Below, in pieces: positions 49,501 through 61,188 of a stretch of DNA of 64,000 bases (positions are counted from its first letter, which is position 1; each line of letters begins with the position of its first letter). The DNA comes from Antedon bifida (taxonomy: Eukaryota; Echinodermata; Crinoidea; Comatulida; Antedonidae). The notes below the pieces were generated by a model that saw only the letters and a program-made list of their open reading frames with translations, searched no databases and was not told the origin of the DNA. The translations under genes were made by a program, and so were the position numbers. Location of the stretch: contig OY727102.1 in assembly GCA_963402885.1 (NCBI GenBank), positions 12,152,001-12,216,000 of the forward strand, given 5' to 3'.

Positions 49501-52500
49501 AAAAAAGCGTGATGTGTCCAAATATGGTAGTGCTATGCTTAAATATGGTAGTGAAATGACATCATCATGTCCATATATGGGCACATCACATTTTTTTGTC
49601 ACATAAAGTTTGATAGTGTACACAAGTCTTTAAACATTATTTAAATCTTTTTTTTATTACATTTTATACTTTTATAGTATTGTGGCAACAGTAGCAACAA
49701 CAAACTTCCAGGACCGACACAAGCTCTCCAATGTGGAGCATAAAAGTCTATCTAAGAGTAGCTCAGCTGGTTTTAACTTTACGTCTAGTAATCTCGCACG
49801 GAATTCAACCGGCAGCTTCAATTCTATATCTAACAATCTGAAGAAAACAGGCAACGTGAGGACTTTAGCTCCAGTTAGAGGTATTAGGATGAAAAAAGAA
49901 CACTAATAATAAAAAAAAATTGAATATTGAAAAATTTTTATTTGGATCCATAAGGATTAATTTACAAGTAACTTTCTAGAAATAAATTTTTTAAAATAGT
50001 GCTTACAACTATGTTCATTCATATTCACATTTATTTCGACAAAGAAGATACGTAATATATAGTTGTTACAATATAAATTGGGAAAGCTCACTGCCTTTTT
50101 TCCATTTCGCATACATATGAAAAAGAAAATAAAAAATACAATAAAATTAATGAATACGATACTAGCAAAAAAAAAATATATATTTTAATAAAATATATAT
50201 ACTTATGTAGACCTTTTCCAATTACTATAATTATCATGATAATTTTTATCAAAGATGTTTTCATAATTTTATCTTAGATTATCGTTTGATGTTAGATCGA
50301 AAAAAGATGACAAATACAATCACCACTAGCAGCTTATCTGACAACAACGTAACTGAAACTTCCAACCAATTAAACAACTGCAACAGTAGCCAATCAGATC
50401 ATCTGACTGTTGGAGCGCTAAATTCTAATAACATATTGAATGCAGAAGGGAAACCGCTTGATAACTTGGGAAGTTTAGCGTTTAAACAGCCAAATTTGGT
50501 AACTACCATTAGATTTTTAAAAATACTAACATTTTCATGTATATAATACAGATCTTTCTTTATGTTTGTTTCTTGTAGACCTCTACACTACACATTCACT
50601 CAGTGGTGCTTTGAATAACTATCTAAACGGTGATGTACCCAAATATGGTAGTGATATGACATCATCATGTCCATATATGGGCACATCACATTTTGTTGTC
50701 ACATAAAGTTTGATAGTGTAGACAGAGATTAATAAAATGCGAATTCACTTGAAGAGAAGAGAAAGAGAAATCTGTATTATGATTTAATAGCTTTGTACAT
50801 TTGTACATCCCTGCTGCTCATGCTCCTAAAGGTTACTGCAGGTCATACCATCAGCACACTCATCAGTTTATATGATAATTGCTTTGATGACCAATGCACA
50901 GTGGCACCACATTCTCTATTCTGAAAGATGAGGTTTTTGATTTGGAGAATTTTGTACACCTGAACAATTAAGTTAAATTATTAACAGACGGTACCTTTCT
51001 GTTGTCTGACATTCTTTCATTCCTTGCCTACCTAAAGCCATAACTGCACTGGACTTTTTTTGGCAATACTTACAGACCTCATAGTTTTACAATATTAACC
51101 ATGCAGACAGCCCTGTAACTTTCTCTGACTTACTGAGCCACACAATAAGTTTCGCTGTGTCCCGCTTGCCTAATACAACTTTCATGTAGCCAAAATATCC
51201 AGTACCAACGTTAACACTCGATGGAACTTATCGAGTGCTTTTTGTTTTCACTGTTCGCAAGTCTTACCATGACTGGAAAATCTCAACAAGCCTAGAAAGT
51301 CCATGTATTGACAATGGTATGACTTTTAATAATAATAATAATTACTACATTTCTATAATGCCCTTTTCATGAATAATCATGCTCAAAGGTGCTTTACAAC
51401 ACACATTATTACCCCAGTCATTTTTTGGATCAAACACATATCGAAACATACTCCCATAATGCAGCTAGTAATCAGCGAAAAGTTGTGTCTTGATCTAACC
51501 AGGTAACTATTTTATACACCTGGGTGGAGAGAGGCAAATGTAAGTAAAGTATCTTGTCTAAGGATACAATCAAGTATGATCAGTAATCCAATGTCCAACA
51601 CTCTGCGCCACACACCCTCACGAGTGTTACGATTTTTACTAAAACAAGTCCAGTGCGATTGTGGCTTAAGTTTTTGCTTTAGTCATTTAACTAAACTAAA
51701 AATTTTTTCTCATTTTTCACTAATCAATTCCATGTGTGTCTTAAACTTGCACATCACTCAATCAGTCCTTTTCACCACCTAACACAAGTACGATGCCACA
51801 AATTGCTGACAGGAACGAACCAGTCGGCCGAGTGCCTATGCAGCTCTCGACAACGGTAAGTTAAGCTTGGCACCTCATTAATAATTCATTTTTATTTATA
51901 TATTTCTCGGTAACAATTTCTTTTAATTGGTTAGTAAAGTGAATAGTTTTTATTCTTGATATGTTTTTGTATCAATGACAAATAAGAAATAGTCCATGAT
52001 AACAAAAAACTCCTTTACTCATATTATTATAAATGTGAGCTAATTTCCTATCTCTCAATCATTGTACACACAAGGTTTGGATTCACATGGTTAATAATAG
52101 TCATAATAGACCTCTCACAAAGCGCAACTAGACTAATGCAGCTATAGAGTCATCAACTGTCATTCCTGTGCATGATGAAATGTTTCCTAGAGTGCACAGA
52201 ATGACTTTTTAACTCGATAGCTGCACAGTCTATCAACGGCATTAAATGAAAGCTCACTAGTGTGTGCATAGTGTAATGGTTTAAATTTAATGCAACCATC
52301 AAACAGTGCGGTTAGTATTCTGCGATTCTAAATATGCTTGTGCGAAAACTGGTTCTTGTGTCAATAAAGGCAGATCATCTGCACAATAGCAATGTTATCT
52401 GAAAAAGAGGACCCATTGCACTCTTTATTAGGCCTACCCTTAGACAAGGTTAACTTACACTTTAACTTAGACATTAATTCAATATAAAGTGCGCCCTGTG

Positions 52501-55500
52501 GGGTTTCTTATACCAGGTCTTATGCAAATACAGTGTACATTTTTGAAATCATTTATATTTTTACCGACATCACAAAATAAACAAATAAACTTTTTTTTTA
52601 TAAATTAAAACAACATAGACCATACTGTCTGACATATTGTCATTCAATTCAATAGAGCCTTGAGACCTCCTGCTAGGTTACTTTAAAATACACTATACAC
52701 ACCTCTGTATATTATGTTTGTGCAGTACATAATAAGTTTGTAGAATCATTGTGTACTGTCTGTTTACCCACAGTATATTAGTCACTAGATAAACAAAGTG
52801 CAGTCAATTATTTCAAAACGGAACACCCTTAGGCTGGTGAAAAATATCTGGTTTCAGAATGCATTTTACATTATTTAAAGGAAGAGATTGGAACATTTTG
52901 AAGAAATGTTATGCTGGATTTTTAATAAGACCTAAAAACTGTATGTTTTTATGCCTAAGTAAGGTAAACAAAACATGCCTTAGCTATTATATATCTATGG
53001 GATTTTATGGATCCCATATTTACATACAGCCTTTGGTGGCATAACTTTCGGTTCTACTTTATTATCAAAGACCACATTGTCTGAATTCGCCTATTATGTG
53101 GTTACCTCATAAGTAATAAATGTACACCCTTATTATGCTTATAGTATTCTTTTATATCAGTACAGTATGTGTTTGTAATAGCCCTACCTACCTACTGTAA
53201 ACTACTTTACTCTGTTTACCAATAAACATTTACTAGCTATTATATTTCATTTTAAATGAACACCATAGAACGGAAGTTCTCTATATAAATTTATCTATTT
53301 GCAACAAATATTTTAACTACTTAAGTTAAGTAGTTTAGATGTACACAATCACATGCCGTCCAGTATTTTTAAAATACTTTTTCATTGTTTATTCTTTGCA
53401 CTTTCAATTTTGTTTTTCTAACTGTAAAGTGTCTATCTATTTTTTCAAATTTTACTGTTAATTATTATTTTCTGCTGCCCTCTGCAGATGATAGAATTCC
53501 AGGTAATTTATTTTCAGTCATTCAGTATATCATCATTTTAGACTATTTATATACATATGTGATAAAGCCTGTTTTTCACTAGGAAAATATAAGGACCTTA
53601 TAAGTTACGATGACCAAAGTATGTCATATTAATTCATTGTGCATGCTGGATTGTTGGGACATGTATCCTCGCTCTTTACCTTGACACAGGTTTGATGGTT
53701 TCTAGGTCATTGTTTGACCTGACCTAGGTCGGTCATCAAATTGAAAGCCCCCTAATAATGCGCTACACCTTTAAGGAAAAAACCTCAAAGAAGTAGAATT
53801 TGTCGCAGAAAGGGATTTGGAAGAAATATAAATATGCATGCATATAAGCTAACATTTTGTGCGAATAAGTTCGCCCAGTGGAAAACAAAAATCCTTGCCT
53901 AGCAGCTCAAACACTGTAGTTAATCAGCAATGCATTGAATTTCTATCGTCATGCTCAGAATAATAATACTGTATCGCTCTGTTCTTGTGCATAGTTTTGT
54001 GAGATATAATGTAGTTTTTCATTGATAACTGATAACTTTTTATTGGCAATATTGATTACAAATATCATTGTACAGTCTTTTTTAAATGACATTTTCATTA
54101 GTAGTAGTAATACAGTAGAACTCCTATTAAGGGACAACTTTGCGATCTAATCAATTGTCCCTTAATAGCGGTGTCCCCTGAATAGAGGTACCCCTAAAAT
54201 TCACCACTGAAAACCGTCAAACAAAGAAAGCATCATAAATCTTATGATTTATTGTATTAATATAATACAAAAAATATAATAATTATTATTATAATAAACA
54301 TATCTTTTTTTTGTTGTTTTTGTGATATAAATTGTAAAATTGTAAAAATATTGTCCCCTTAAAGATGTATTGTCCCATTAAATATGTATTGTCCCCCAAA
54401 AACTTGAAAAATGAAGATTAATAAATTATTAATCACTTCTGTAGAAAAAAAACCTGAAAAAATAATGTTTTCACTTATAAAATGACAAAATAAGTTTTAG
54501 TTAAATTCAATCAAAAACCCATTGGCTGGCAACCTATTTTTTGCTTTAAATTACAGTTTTTTCAGGTAAATAATTTTTTTCCGACTCAATTATTTTTTCA
54601 GGGGGACAATACATCTTTAATAGTGCTGAATCAGGGAAGAGTTCTTCCCTGTGCTGAATCAACCATTTGGCACATTCAAAATTCCTTAATAGAGGTGTCC
54701 CAGGAATAGGGGTTGGCCGTAGTGTTAAAACATACATTGCTCCTCGTTTTGTGGGAAAGTATCCTCAAAATAGAGGTGTCCCTACTGTATTAGATTCTTT
54801 ACTGTGTTTTAGGCTGACAATGTTCAGTACTACATTTTTTCTCTTTGTTTTTATTATGTCTGTTTGTGTATATACTGTATAACAAAATAGCTAAAATAAT
54901 TAATATAAACTTACTGTTTCAGTCTCCTGGTTTGCGAATACCTCAAGTTCAGAAGCCATTGTTTACGCCATCCAACTGTAAGAGTTACACAAATCTAGAT
55001 CATCCCAGGTATGCATGATATTGCTTAAATGTGATGTGCCCATATATGGATGTGATGATGTCATATCACTACCATAGTTGGGCCTGTTACCACCATATTT
55101 AGGCACATCACACTTTTTTTGTCAAACTAGTTTGATAGTGTAAACAGAGCTTAAGATTGGAATAGTGAATAATGTTTTCAAGGATGATGAATAGTTTATT
55201 GATTTGCTTTAATGTTTGGTTTCCATTTTGACGTAAATCAGAGCTTTATTAAATTTCTCTGTTCAATCATTAATAACTTTCTTTTAAAATTATCTTTAGG
55301 ACTGATCCACCAAAACGACGAACGAAAAAATCAGTAATTATAAAAAAGAGATCGGCTTCATTGAGCCCAACCCGTAAACTAAACATACAAAGAGGCGTTA
55401 GTGAAGAAACGGACAGTGAAACTGAAAAGAAGCAGGTGGGACTAAGACGAGTTAAATCATATGGGCAGACAGACAGCTTCTCCGATCCAACTCCATCCAT

Positions 55501-58500
55501 AAGTAAGTGTCCATTTTGTACCTGATACCCCTTTCACATTGCTTAGCTGGAGTTTACACACAGTGGGACACCTGCGTTTTGTATGGTGTGCACCCTGGAG
55601 ATTGCTAAGTAATGTGAAAGGGGGATAATTAAAAATACAAACTACTACTTAAGGCCAATTTACACAGACGAGCGGCAACGGTAAGCGGAAAACCGTGTAG
55701 CTAGTCCCAGAATCTGTATCTATCCTGTACAGAAACCGCCCGTCCGCTCTGCATTGTGGGAAAATAGTCATAAGGAATATCATACATTCTATATTTCTGT
55801 TACCGATACTGCTTTTCTGTGTAAATTGACCCTTGGAGATAAGAAATATAGTTAAATTTTTCATTTGTTATAAAAGAAAGACATTTTAGAGTGACTTATT
55901 CATATTCAAAACTTATTCTTTCAACCTTTTTGAAAGTTAACAGTACATGTTTAAACATAATAATTATGATTAATTATTAAACAGTAATAGATCAAGATGT
56001 TCTGAATACATTGAATATGCCTGTTGTGTATGTACCATCTAAAATAACATGCCAAAGATCGCTGATTAAATAAAATTATGCATAACGGTTGAATTTATAT
56101 ACTACTGTATTATTAACCCTAATCTGTGTAACTTGTATTAAATTTGCATATACAGATTAAACAACTAAATAAATGAATGTTGAATGAATATATTAGTGAA
56201 TGAATTGAATGATATTGATAATGAATTAATTCAATAGATATCATTATTATATCAAATATTATCATTATGTTTTTTTAATAATGCATGTAATCTAATTTGC
56301 CACTACCATTTTCAGGTTCCAAAATGTATTCGAAGATTGCATCAAAATCTGGCAAGAAAGTACCAAGAAGGTAGGTTAAATGTTTTAAAAACTGAATTAC
56401 ATCTTATTTGTTTACCTCAATTTTGTGTATACTATTTAAAGTCATTATTATTTTTATTTTAACTTCTTTATATTTTGTTTATAAACCTTGTCATCAATAT
56501 CATTATCATTATTATCGCCATTATCTAATTATTTTCATATTTTTATCACTGACATCATCACAATTGTCATCATCATCCTCGTTATTATTATCATCATCGC
56601 CATCATATTGTCATTGTTATTATTCTTACCATCATTATCATTGTCATATCATCATAGTCTTTGTCATTATACCATCATCATCGTACCATTATATCATATC
56701 ATTATATCATCATCGTATCATATCATCATTGTATCATTATATCATCATCGTATCATTATATCATCATTACCATATCATCATCATCGTTGTATCATTATAC
56801 CATGATCGTATCATATCATCATCATCATCTTATTATATCATCATTGCATCATATCATCGTATCATACTACCATCATCATCGTATCATTATATCATCATCG
56901 TATCACTATATCATCATCGTATCATACCAACATCGTATCATTGTATCATCAAATCATTATATCATCATCGTATCACTATATCATCATCGTATCATACCAA
57001 CATCGTATCATTATATCATCATATCATTATATTATCATATCATTACATCATCATCATATCAATATTTCATCATCATCATATCAATATTTCATCATCGAAT
57101 CATATCATCATCGTATCATTATATCATCATCGTATCATATAATCGTTGTATCATTATATAACATCACTTCCTGCTCATTATTTCATTATCAAGTTTTTTC
57201 TTCTTGCTTTTGTACATTTTCTTAAGATTGGATAAGATCAGAAATTATCTCAGAGTACTAAATTCCTCGGCACTGGTACAGTATAAAATAATCATAAATA
57301 CCATGCAAACAGCTATTTTGTAGTTGTTTGTTGCTAAAGCATGATGGGAAGGATGTATTTATTAGATTTATAATAATTAACATAGCATGAATAAACATTA
57401 GTCTTAACTACTACAGATTAACAAACGAATAGTTTGGTATTGAGAAACACTTTTCAATCCACCATAGTTTATTGAAGTTGAACTTATACAAACATGAAAG
57501 CCCCAGTGCTTAATGGTAGGTTATATGAATTCAAAAGTTAAGTTTTATAGTTTGGTATATGAAGAAAATTGTTAACAAATCAAATTTGTTAATATATAGA
57601 CCCTTTTACAGCGAAGAGCCAACACTTCCAGTTTTACGATTGTCACATCGGCAGCCAGACTATGGCCTGTATGGCAAGTAAAGTAACTGAACAGGCATTT
57701 AAAATCTGTTGTATAATGCATATCATGCTTACTTATACCCCTTTTACACTGCCAGTGATTGAGTAACTCATGTACCAGTTGTAATGTAGAAATGCAGAAT
57801 TGTAGGAAATTGCCTATAATTACCCAGATAACTGAACTCCCTGATGAGATTATCATTAATATTAAAACTGAGCATTATTTAATTTTTTAGTAACATTAAA
57901 ATAAATTATAGTAACAGCACTAGAGATCTCCGTCAATGTATGAGACGCAGTATTTCAAATATTGAAAGAAAATCTATGAAAGTTGCCATGCCATTCTCTG
58001 ACACTTGTGTAAAAAAAAAGGTACACACATTTTTAACTTGGCAGTGTAAACGGGTTAATTTAAATCGCTTTTTCAATATTTTTAATACATCCTTTGACAC
58101 CTTATTATTTATCAAAGTTTCTTACTCAGTAGAATTTTAACAATTAATTTTTCATTTAATACAAAAGTATTCACAGTAAAATTTTATGTTAACTGGCATA
58201 TCCCTGTTTTTGCACTCAATCTCCTTTCAAGTATATATGCCAACTGTCAAAAATCTATTACTCTTAAACTTGAATTATTTATGGTATCCAAAAAGTGTAC
58301 TCTGCTAACATAAATTAGGGAGCTTTTAATTTGCGACAACCGAGGAACTAGTTTCATTTTCCTTGACACAGTTTTGGTGGATGCTAGGTCCAAAAGACCA
58401 CCAAAGACACAGTATGCATACATATTAGGTCTTTGCAAATCATTCATAAGCTCCCTAATAGATCTTGCATGATGATATAAGAAACTGTGAGAAGCTATCT

Positions 58501-61188
58501 TTATGACAATGTATATGGCTCTGATTGTCAGTGGACTTGAGACAAAATATTTTACTGTTTTCTAACTTTCGGAACTACTTCATGTGGTAAAATGTGTAAT
58601 GGATATGTTATATTATAAAGCCTTGTCTACACTATCAAACTTTATCATTTATGTGACAACAAAATGTGATGTGCCCATATATGGACATGATGATGCCATA
58701 TCACTACCATATTTGGGAATATCACTACCATATTTGAGCACATCACACTTTTTTTGTCAAACTAGTTTGATAGTGTAGACAGAGCTTAATGTTGCTTGCA
58801 ATATAATAAATAAAACATATAAATATATATATAACATCGTATTGATGATAATTGTTTCTTCTACGAAGTAGAACTAGTTTGCATTAAATTTGCCAAACTC
58901 TTGTTTTACTTGTTTTTCAGTAAAATTATGTTAGGTCAAACATCTGACTAATATAACATTATATTATTATTTATCTCTTGACAATAAATGCATTGAATAA
59001 TAATTATTAATATCACAAACTAAAGCTAGAACTGTATTATAATACTAACAACTTACTTAATATCAAATATGGAAAGCATTAATAAAGCATATTATATAAA
59101 TATATATCTTCTATTCTATTATAAACTTAACTGATAATAATATCTTCAATGATAATATTATAGTATTAATAATAATGGTAAATCCACTAATGTTGTTTAT
59201 ATTAAAATAAAAAGAAAACCACGCTTTTAAAATTCATAAATATAAATCCTCTCCTAGTGCAAGCTTTGTAAGATTTAATTTATGGGATGAAAGGAACAGT
59301 GTTTAATTCATAGCATACAATAGGGCTGTGTAGCTAAAGGTAATTAATCACAGAACAATGACATAGAATTTAAATCAAAATCCTATTTGATATTAAATGT
59401 AGCTGTATTTCTTGTATGTAAATTCAGCCCTTAAGCTATATCTACACTATCAAACTAGTGATGTGCCCAAATATGGTAGTGATATGCCCAAATATGGTAG
59501 TGATATAACATCATCATGTCCATATATGGAACATTTATTTGTCACATAAAGTTTGATAGTGTAGACTGAGCTTTAAGAATATAATAAAACAAATCACATA
59601 TAATCAAACTCTTCACAAATTTGGAAATCAGGCGTACATTTTAAAGAGTAGGAAATATATTTTAGTCTTTTGAGTATTTGGTTCTGAAACTCATAGTTTT
59701 TAGTTTTCAATATTAAAGGTGCCAATCGGTAGTGTCACACCCTGACTTATATACCAGAAAAATAATAATTGTTATTATGGTTATCTATATTAAACGAGAG
59801 AGATAATTTGTGAATCTGTTGGTTACACATTTGCGGTATCAATGGGGTATCAAAATAACCGCAAAGGTTTGAAACTACATTTAGAAACCTGCCCTAAAGC
59901 AGGTATCTTTGATAGTGAATTTATGAAGCACAAAAACAAGAGTTTCGAAGCACTGACTAAATAGATAAATGCACTGGTTTTGTTAAAGGGTTCCTTATAA
60001 AGGTTCATTCAACTGTCTATTATTTCCCTAGAGGTGATGAGGCAACATTGGTGATACAATACCTCTACTCAAACAATTATAATCTAAATATCCTGGGAGA
60101 GCAATGTTTTACGATTCTTTCTGTTTTGTGCAGTGTAAATATTTGTAACTACTGTATCTGAATGAAACTATTGTGATGATGTATTTGGTATCTAGAACAG
60201 TGTCTTAGCTCCAATGCCTTCTGGCCGTGTTAAAAAAAAGATGATATTCAGTTATAGTGTGTATCTCATAATTGAAAACTACAGTGTAATAATAATAATA
60301 ACATAATAATATGGTATAAACATTTTGGCACATATAGTGTACCTGAGAGCTGGAATATAGGTATGGAAAAAATCAAAGGAATAACAACATAAAAGAAACA
60401 ATTAGTCTAAGTAATGATAGCAAGTAGTTTAAAAGTTTGCTGTGATATGTTATATGTCAAGCAAACATATATCTTCTTCTTAAATATAAAAAAAAGTTAG
60501 GTACTCTGTAGTTCTCACTGCGATCAACTTTATCAAAGTAGAAAGTTGTATCTTTCCATTCTGTCTCGCAAATAAATTCGAATAGGGTTGAGCATGGTCG
60601 TGTATTATAAATAATTTTTTTATTTTGTGTTTTATGTAGGAGGAGCATCGGAGCTTCAACCAAAGGAACCAATATCAGGAAGCTTCAATTAGGGCGTATT
60701 CACAAAACCCATTCATTTAATGAGGTTAGTTTATTAAGATGGCGGTTATGCAGTCCATACATAGTGTCACTCTAACTTAGTGGTAATGGTACTGTAGCTT
60801 GGTGCATAACATGCTTGTTTACCATTCCTAGAGTCATTTGTTCAAATCCTGGGTTTTGTCACAGATTTTTCTCAAGGCATACAAAACAGAGCCAATGCAT
60901 ATATGGACTTCACAAAGTGTCTTCTTAATAAGGGTTTTCCCTGGGATGTCCTGAAGTAGGGACTCTAGTTCCAACTACAACTAAAACAAGATAATGTTAT
61001 TTTTGCCGATTCCATTAGTTTTCTCGATTCTATTAGTTATTTCATTTTTATGTCGGATAAAAAAACATTATTTATTGCTTTGTTACTTTCAGAAAGCTTG
61101 CAAAGCTGTCACATGTCAGGTAGTAGATCTCACAACAATGCCACGCAGTAAAGAAGAATCAAACCTTGGATTCTGGATTGACTTTTAA
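43506..61188 (+). CDS. AGBL5: AGBL5/CCP5, cytosolic carboxypeptidase-like protein 5
   Basis: The catalytic part is secure. Exons 43506-43705, 44370-44541, 44886-45043, 45509-45686, 45854-46851, 47410-47545, 48440-48624, 49678-49880 and 50278-50498 give 817 in-frame residues. M14-type zinc ligands are visible as HPGE (His245, Glu248) and the DLHGH motif near residue 491. [16 protein letters not shown] and the catalytic Glu573 in [10 protein letters not shown] are also present. CCP5 removes branch-point glutamates from polyglutamylated tubulin in cilia and spindles. Exon 5 carries a Ser/Thr-rich insert of over 100 residues between the zinc motifs. Downstream, probable exons lie at 51789-51855, 54923-55008, 55300-55502, 56316-56370, 57612-57677, 57912-58020, 60640-60724 and 61093-61188, basic and Ser-rich. 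Not all fit one frame, so alternative 3' ends are likely. Confidence 0.93.
43890..44023. mobile_element. 134-bp MITE with perfect 19-bp terminal inverted repeats
   Basis: AGTTTATATCAGCTGCTGC at the left end is matched exactly by its complement at the right end. The interior is non-coding. It lies in AGBL5 intron 1. Confidence 0.9.
45233..45398. mobile_element. GCTCTGTCTACAC hairpin MITE, diverged
   Basis: Left AAGCTTTGTCAACACTGTTAAA and right TTTGAAGGTGTAGACAGAACT; the core is conserved. It lies in AGBL5 intron 3. Confidence 0.85.
48025..48312 (-). mobile_element. tRNA-derived composite SINE, full-length copy
   Basis: Read on the minus strand the head is GTGGCCGAGCGGTTAAGACA (A box) with AGGAGTTCGAGGC (B box), resembling tRNA-Leu or tRNA-Ser. 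The body carries the words shared with 6270-6350, 18375-18515 and 27300-27400. The end has AGAGGGCCCAGT/ACTGGGTAACC-type sequence. It lies in AGBL5 intron 6. It is not an intact tRNA gene. Confidence 0.8.
48690..48940 (-). mobile_element. tRNA-derived SINE
   Basis: Minus-strand head GGGAAGTCGAGTGGTTAGGAC (A box) and GACCTGGGTTCAATTTCC (B box), then a tail with a duplicated GTGGCCAGTGGTAGG-type word. It lies in AGBL5 intron 7. Confidence 0.75.
49110..49260. mobile_element. Partial TATTGTCCCCC-family element
   Basis: Shares AACATGAAAAATAAAGATGA and the TTTTGTAGTTTTAAT stretch with the copies at 19078 and 5115. Terminal repeats are lost. Confidence 0.45.
49468..49630. mobile_element. GCTCTGTCTACAC hairpin MITE, full length
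   Basis: Flanked by TTAA on the left. The left arm is nearly intact; the right arm ends GATAGTGTACACAAGTC. It lies in AGBL5 intron 7, 48 bp before exon 8. Confidence 0.9.
50579..50622 (+). CDS. AGBL5: Possible alternative terminal exon of AGBL5
   Basis: After the acceptor TTCTTGTAG, joining from exon 9 in phase 0 reads [11 protein letters not shown] then stop, giving an isoform of about 828 residues. Joining from exon 8 in phase 1 instead gives [17 protein letters not shown], which looks more protein-like. The sequence cannot settle which, if either, is used. Confidence 0.35.
50625..50729. mobile_element. GCTCTGTCTACAC hairpin MITE, left end truncated
   Basis: Runs from the GATGTACCCAAATATGG core to GATAGTGTAGACAGAGATTAA. 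It lies directly beside a possible alternative AGBL5 terminal exon (from 50579) and may overlap its 3' UTR. Confidence 0.85.
51320..51620. mobile_element. Possible SINE/LINE-derived repeat
   Basis: Contains AAAGGTGCTTTACAACACAC followed by ATTATTACCCC, a repeat type common in marine invertebrates. No second copy occurs in the window, so this rests on general familiarity. Confidence 0.3.
53488..53502 (+). CDS. AGBL5: Possible 15-bp AGBL5 microexon
   Basis: A strong acceptor (CTGCCCTCTGCAG) and donor (GTAATT) bracket ATGATAGAATTCCAG. Its length is a multiple of three, so it could be included without changing frame. There is no further support. Confidence 0.25.
54112..54790. mobile_element. AATAGAGGTGTCCC element carrying a nested insertion
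   Basis: The left end reads CAGTAGAACTCCTATTAAGGG. The right end reads AATAGAGGTGTCCCTACTGTA, an imperfect complement. A TATTGTCCCCC-family element (54345-54623) has inserted inside, so the outer element is the older. It lies upstream of the AGBL5 exon at 54923. Confidence 0.7.
54345..54623. mobile_element. TATTGTCCCCC foldback element, best copy
   Basis: Left TTAAAGATGTATTGTCCC (partly repeated) and right GGGGGACAATACATCTTTAA are inverted complements. The interior matches 5115-5430. Confidence 0.8.
55026..55152. mobile_element. GCTCTGTCTACAC hairpin MITE, left arm lost
   Basis: Begins at the TGATGTGCCCATATATGG core and ends TTTGATAGTGTAAACAGAGC followed by TTAA. It starts 17 bp after the AGBL5 exon at 54923-55008. 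Confidence 0.85.
55526..55629. mobile_element. 104-bp foldback element with TACCCCTTTCACATT ends
   Basis: ATACCCCTTTCACATTGCTTAGC on the left pairs with GCTAAGTAATGTGAAAGGGGGATA on the right. It lies just after the AGBL5 exon 55300-55502. Confidence 0.8.
55649..55834. mobile_element. MITE with GGCCAATTTACACAGACGAGCG ends, second copy
   Basis: Left TTAAGGCCAATTTACACAGAC and right CTGTGTAAATTGACCCTT. Interior words are shared with 23529-23694. Confidence 0.8.
56540..57165. repeat. Degenerate (ATC)n microsatellite with higher-order units
   Basis: About 600 bp of ATC/ATT trinucleotides has settled into longer units of the type TCGTATCATTATATCATCA. The plus strand stays open in several frames (Ser/His/Ile/Tyr-rich). 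Such frames are repeat artefacts. It lies in the AGBL5 intron after exon 56316-56370. Confidence 0.95.
58617..58788. mobile_element. GCTCTGTCTACAC hairpin MITE, full length
   Basis: Left CCTTGTCTACACTATCAAAC and right GTTTGATAGTGTAGACAGAGC, then TTAA. The core has the duplicated ATATCACTACCATATTTG motif. Confidence 0.92.
59432..59574. mobile_element. GCTCTGTCTACAC hairpin MITE
   Basis: Left AAGCTATATCTACACTATCAAAC runs straight into the core. The right arm is AGTTTGATAGTGTAGACTGAGC. Confidence 0.9.
60768..60985 (+). mobile_element. tRNA-derived SINE on the plus strand
   Basis: A-box-like CTTAGTGGTAATGGTAC and B-box GTTCAAATCC are spaced as in a tRNA, followed by a SINE-like body ending in AACTACAACTAAAAC. 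It lies in the last AGBL5 intron. Confidence 0.6.

Noticed and set aside
56408..57225. Open frames up to 244 codons, Ser/His/Ile/Tyr-rich
   Set aside because: They come from the (ATC)n microsatellite, with no start context, splice or homology support.
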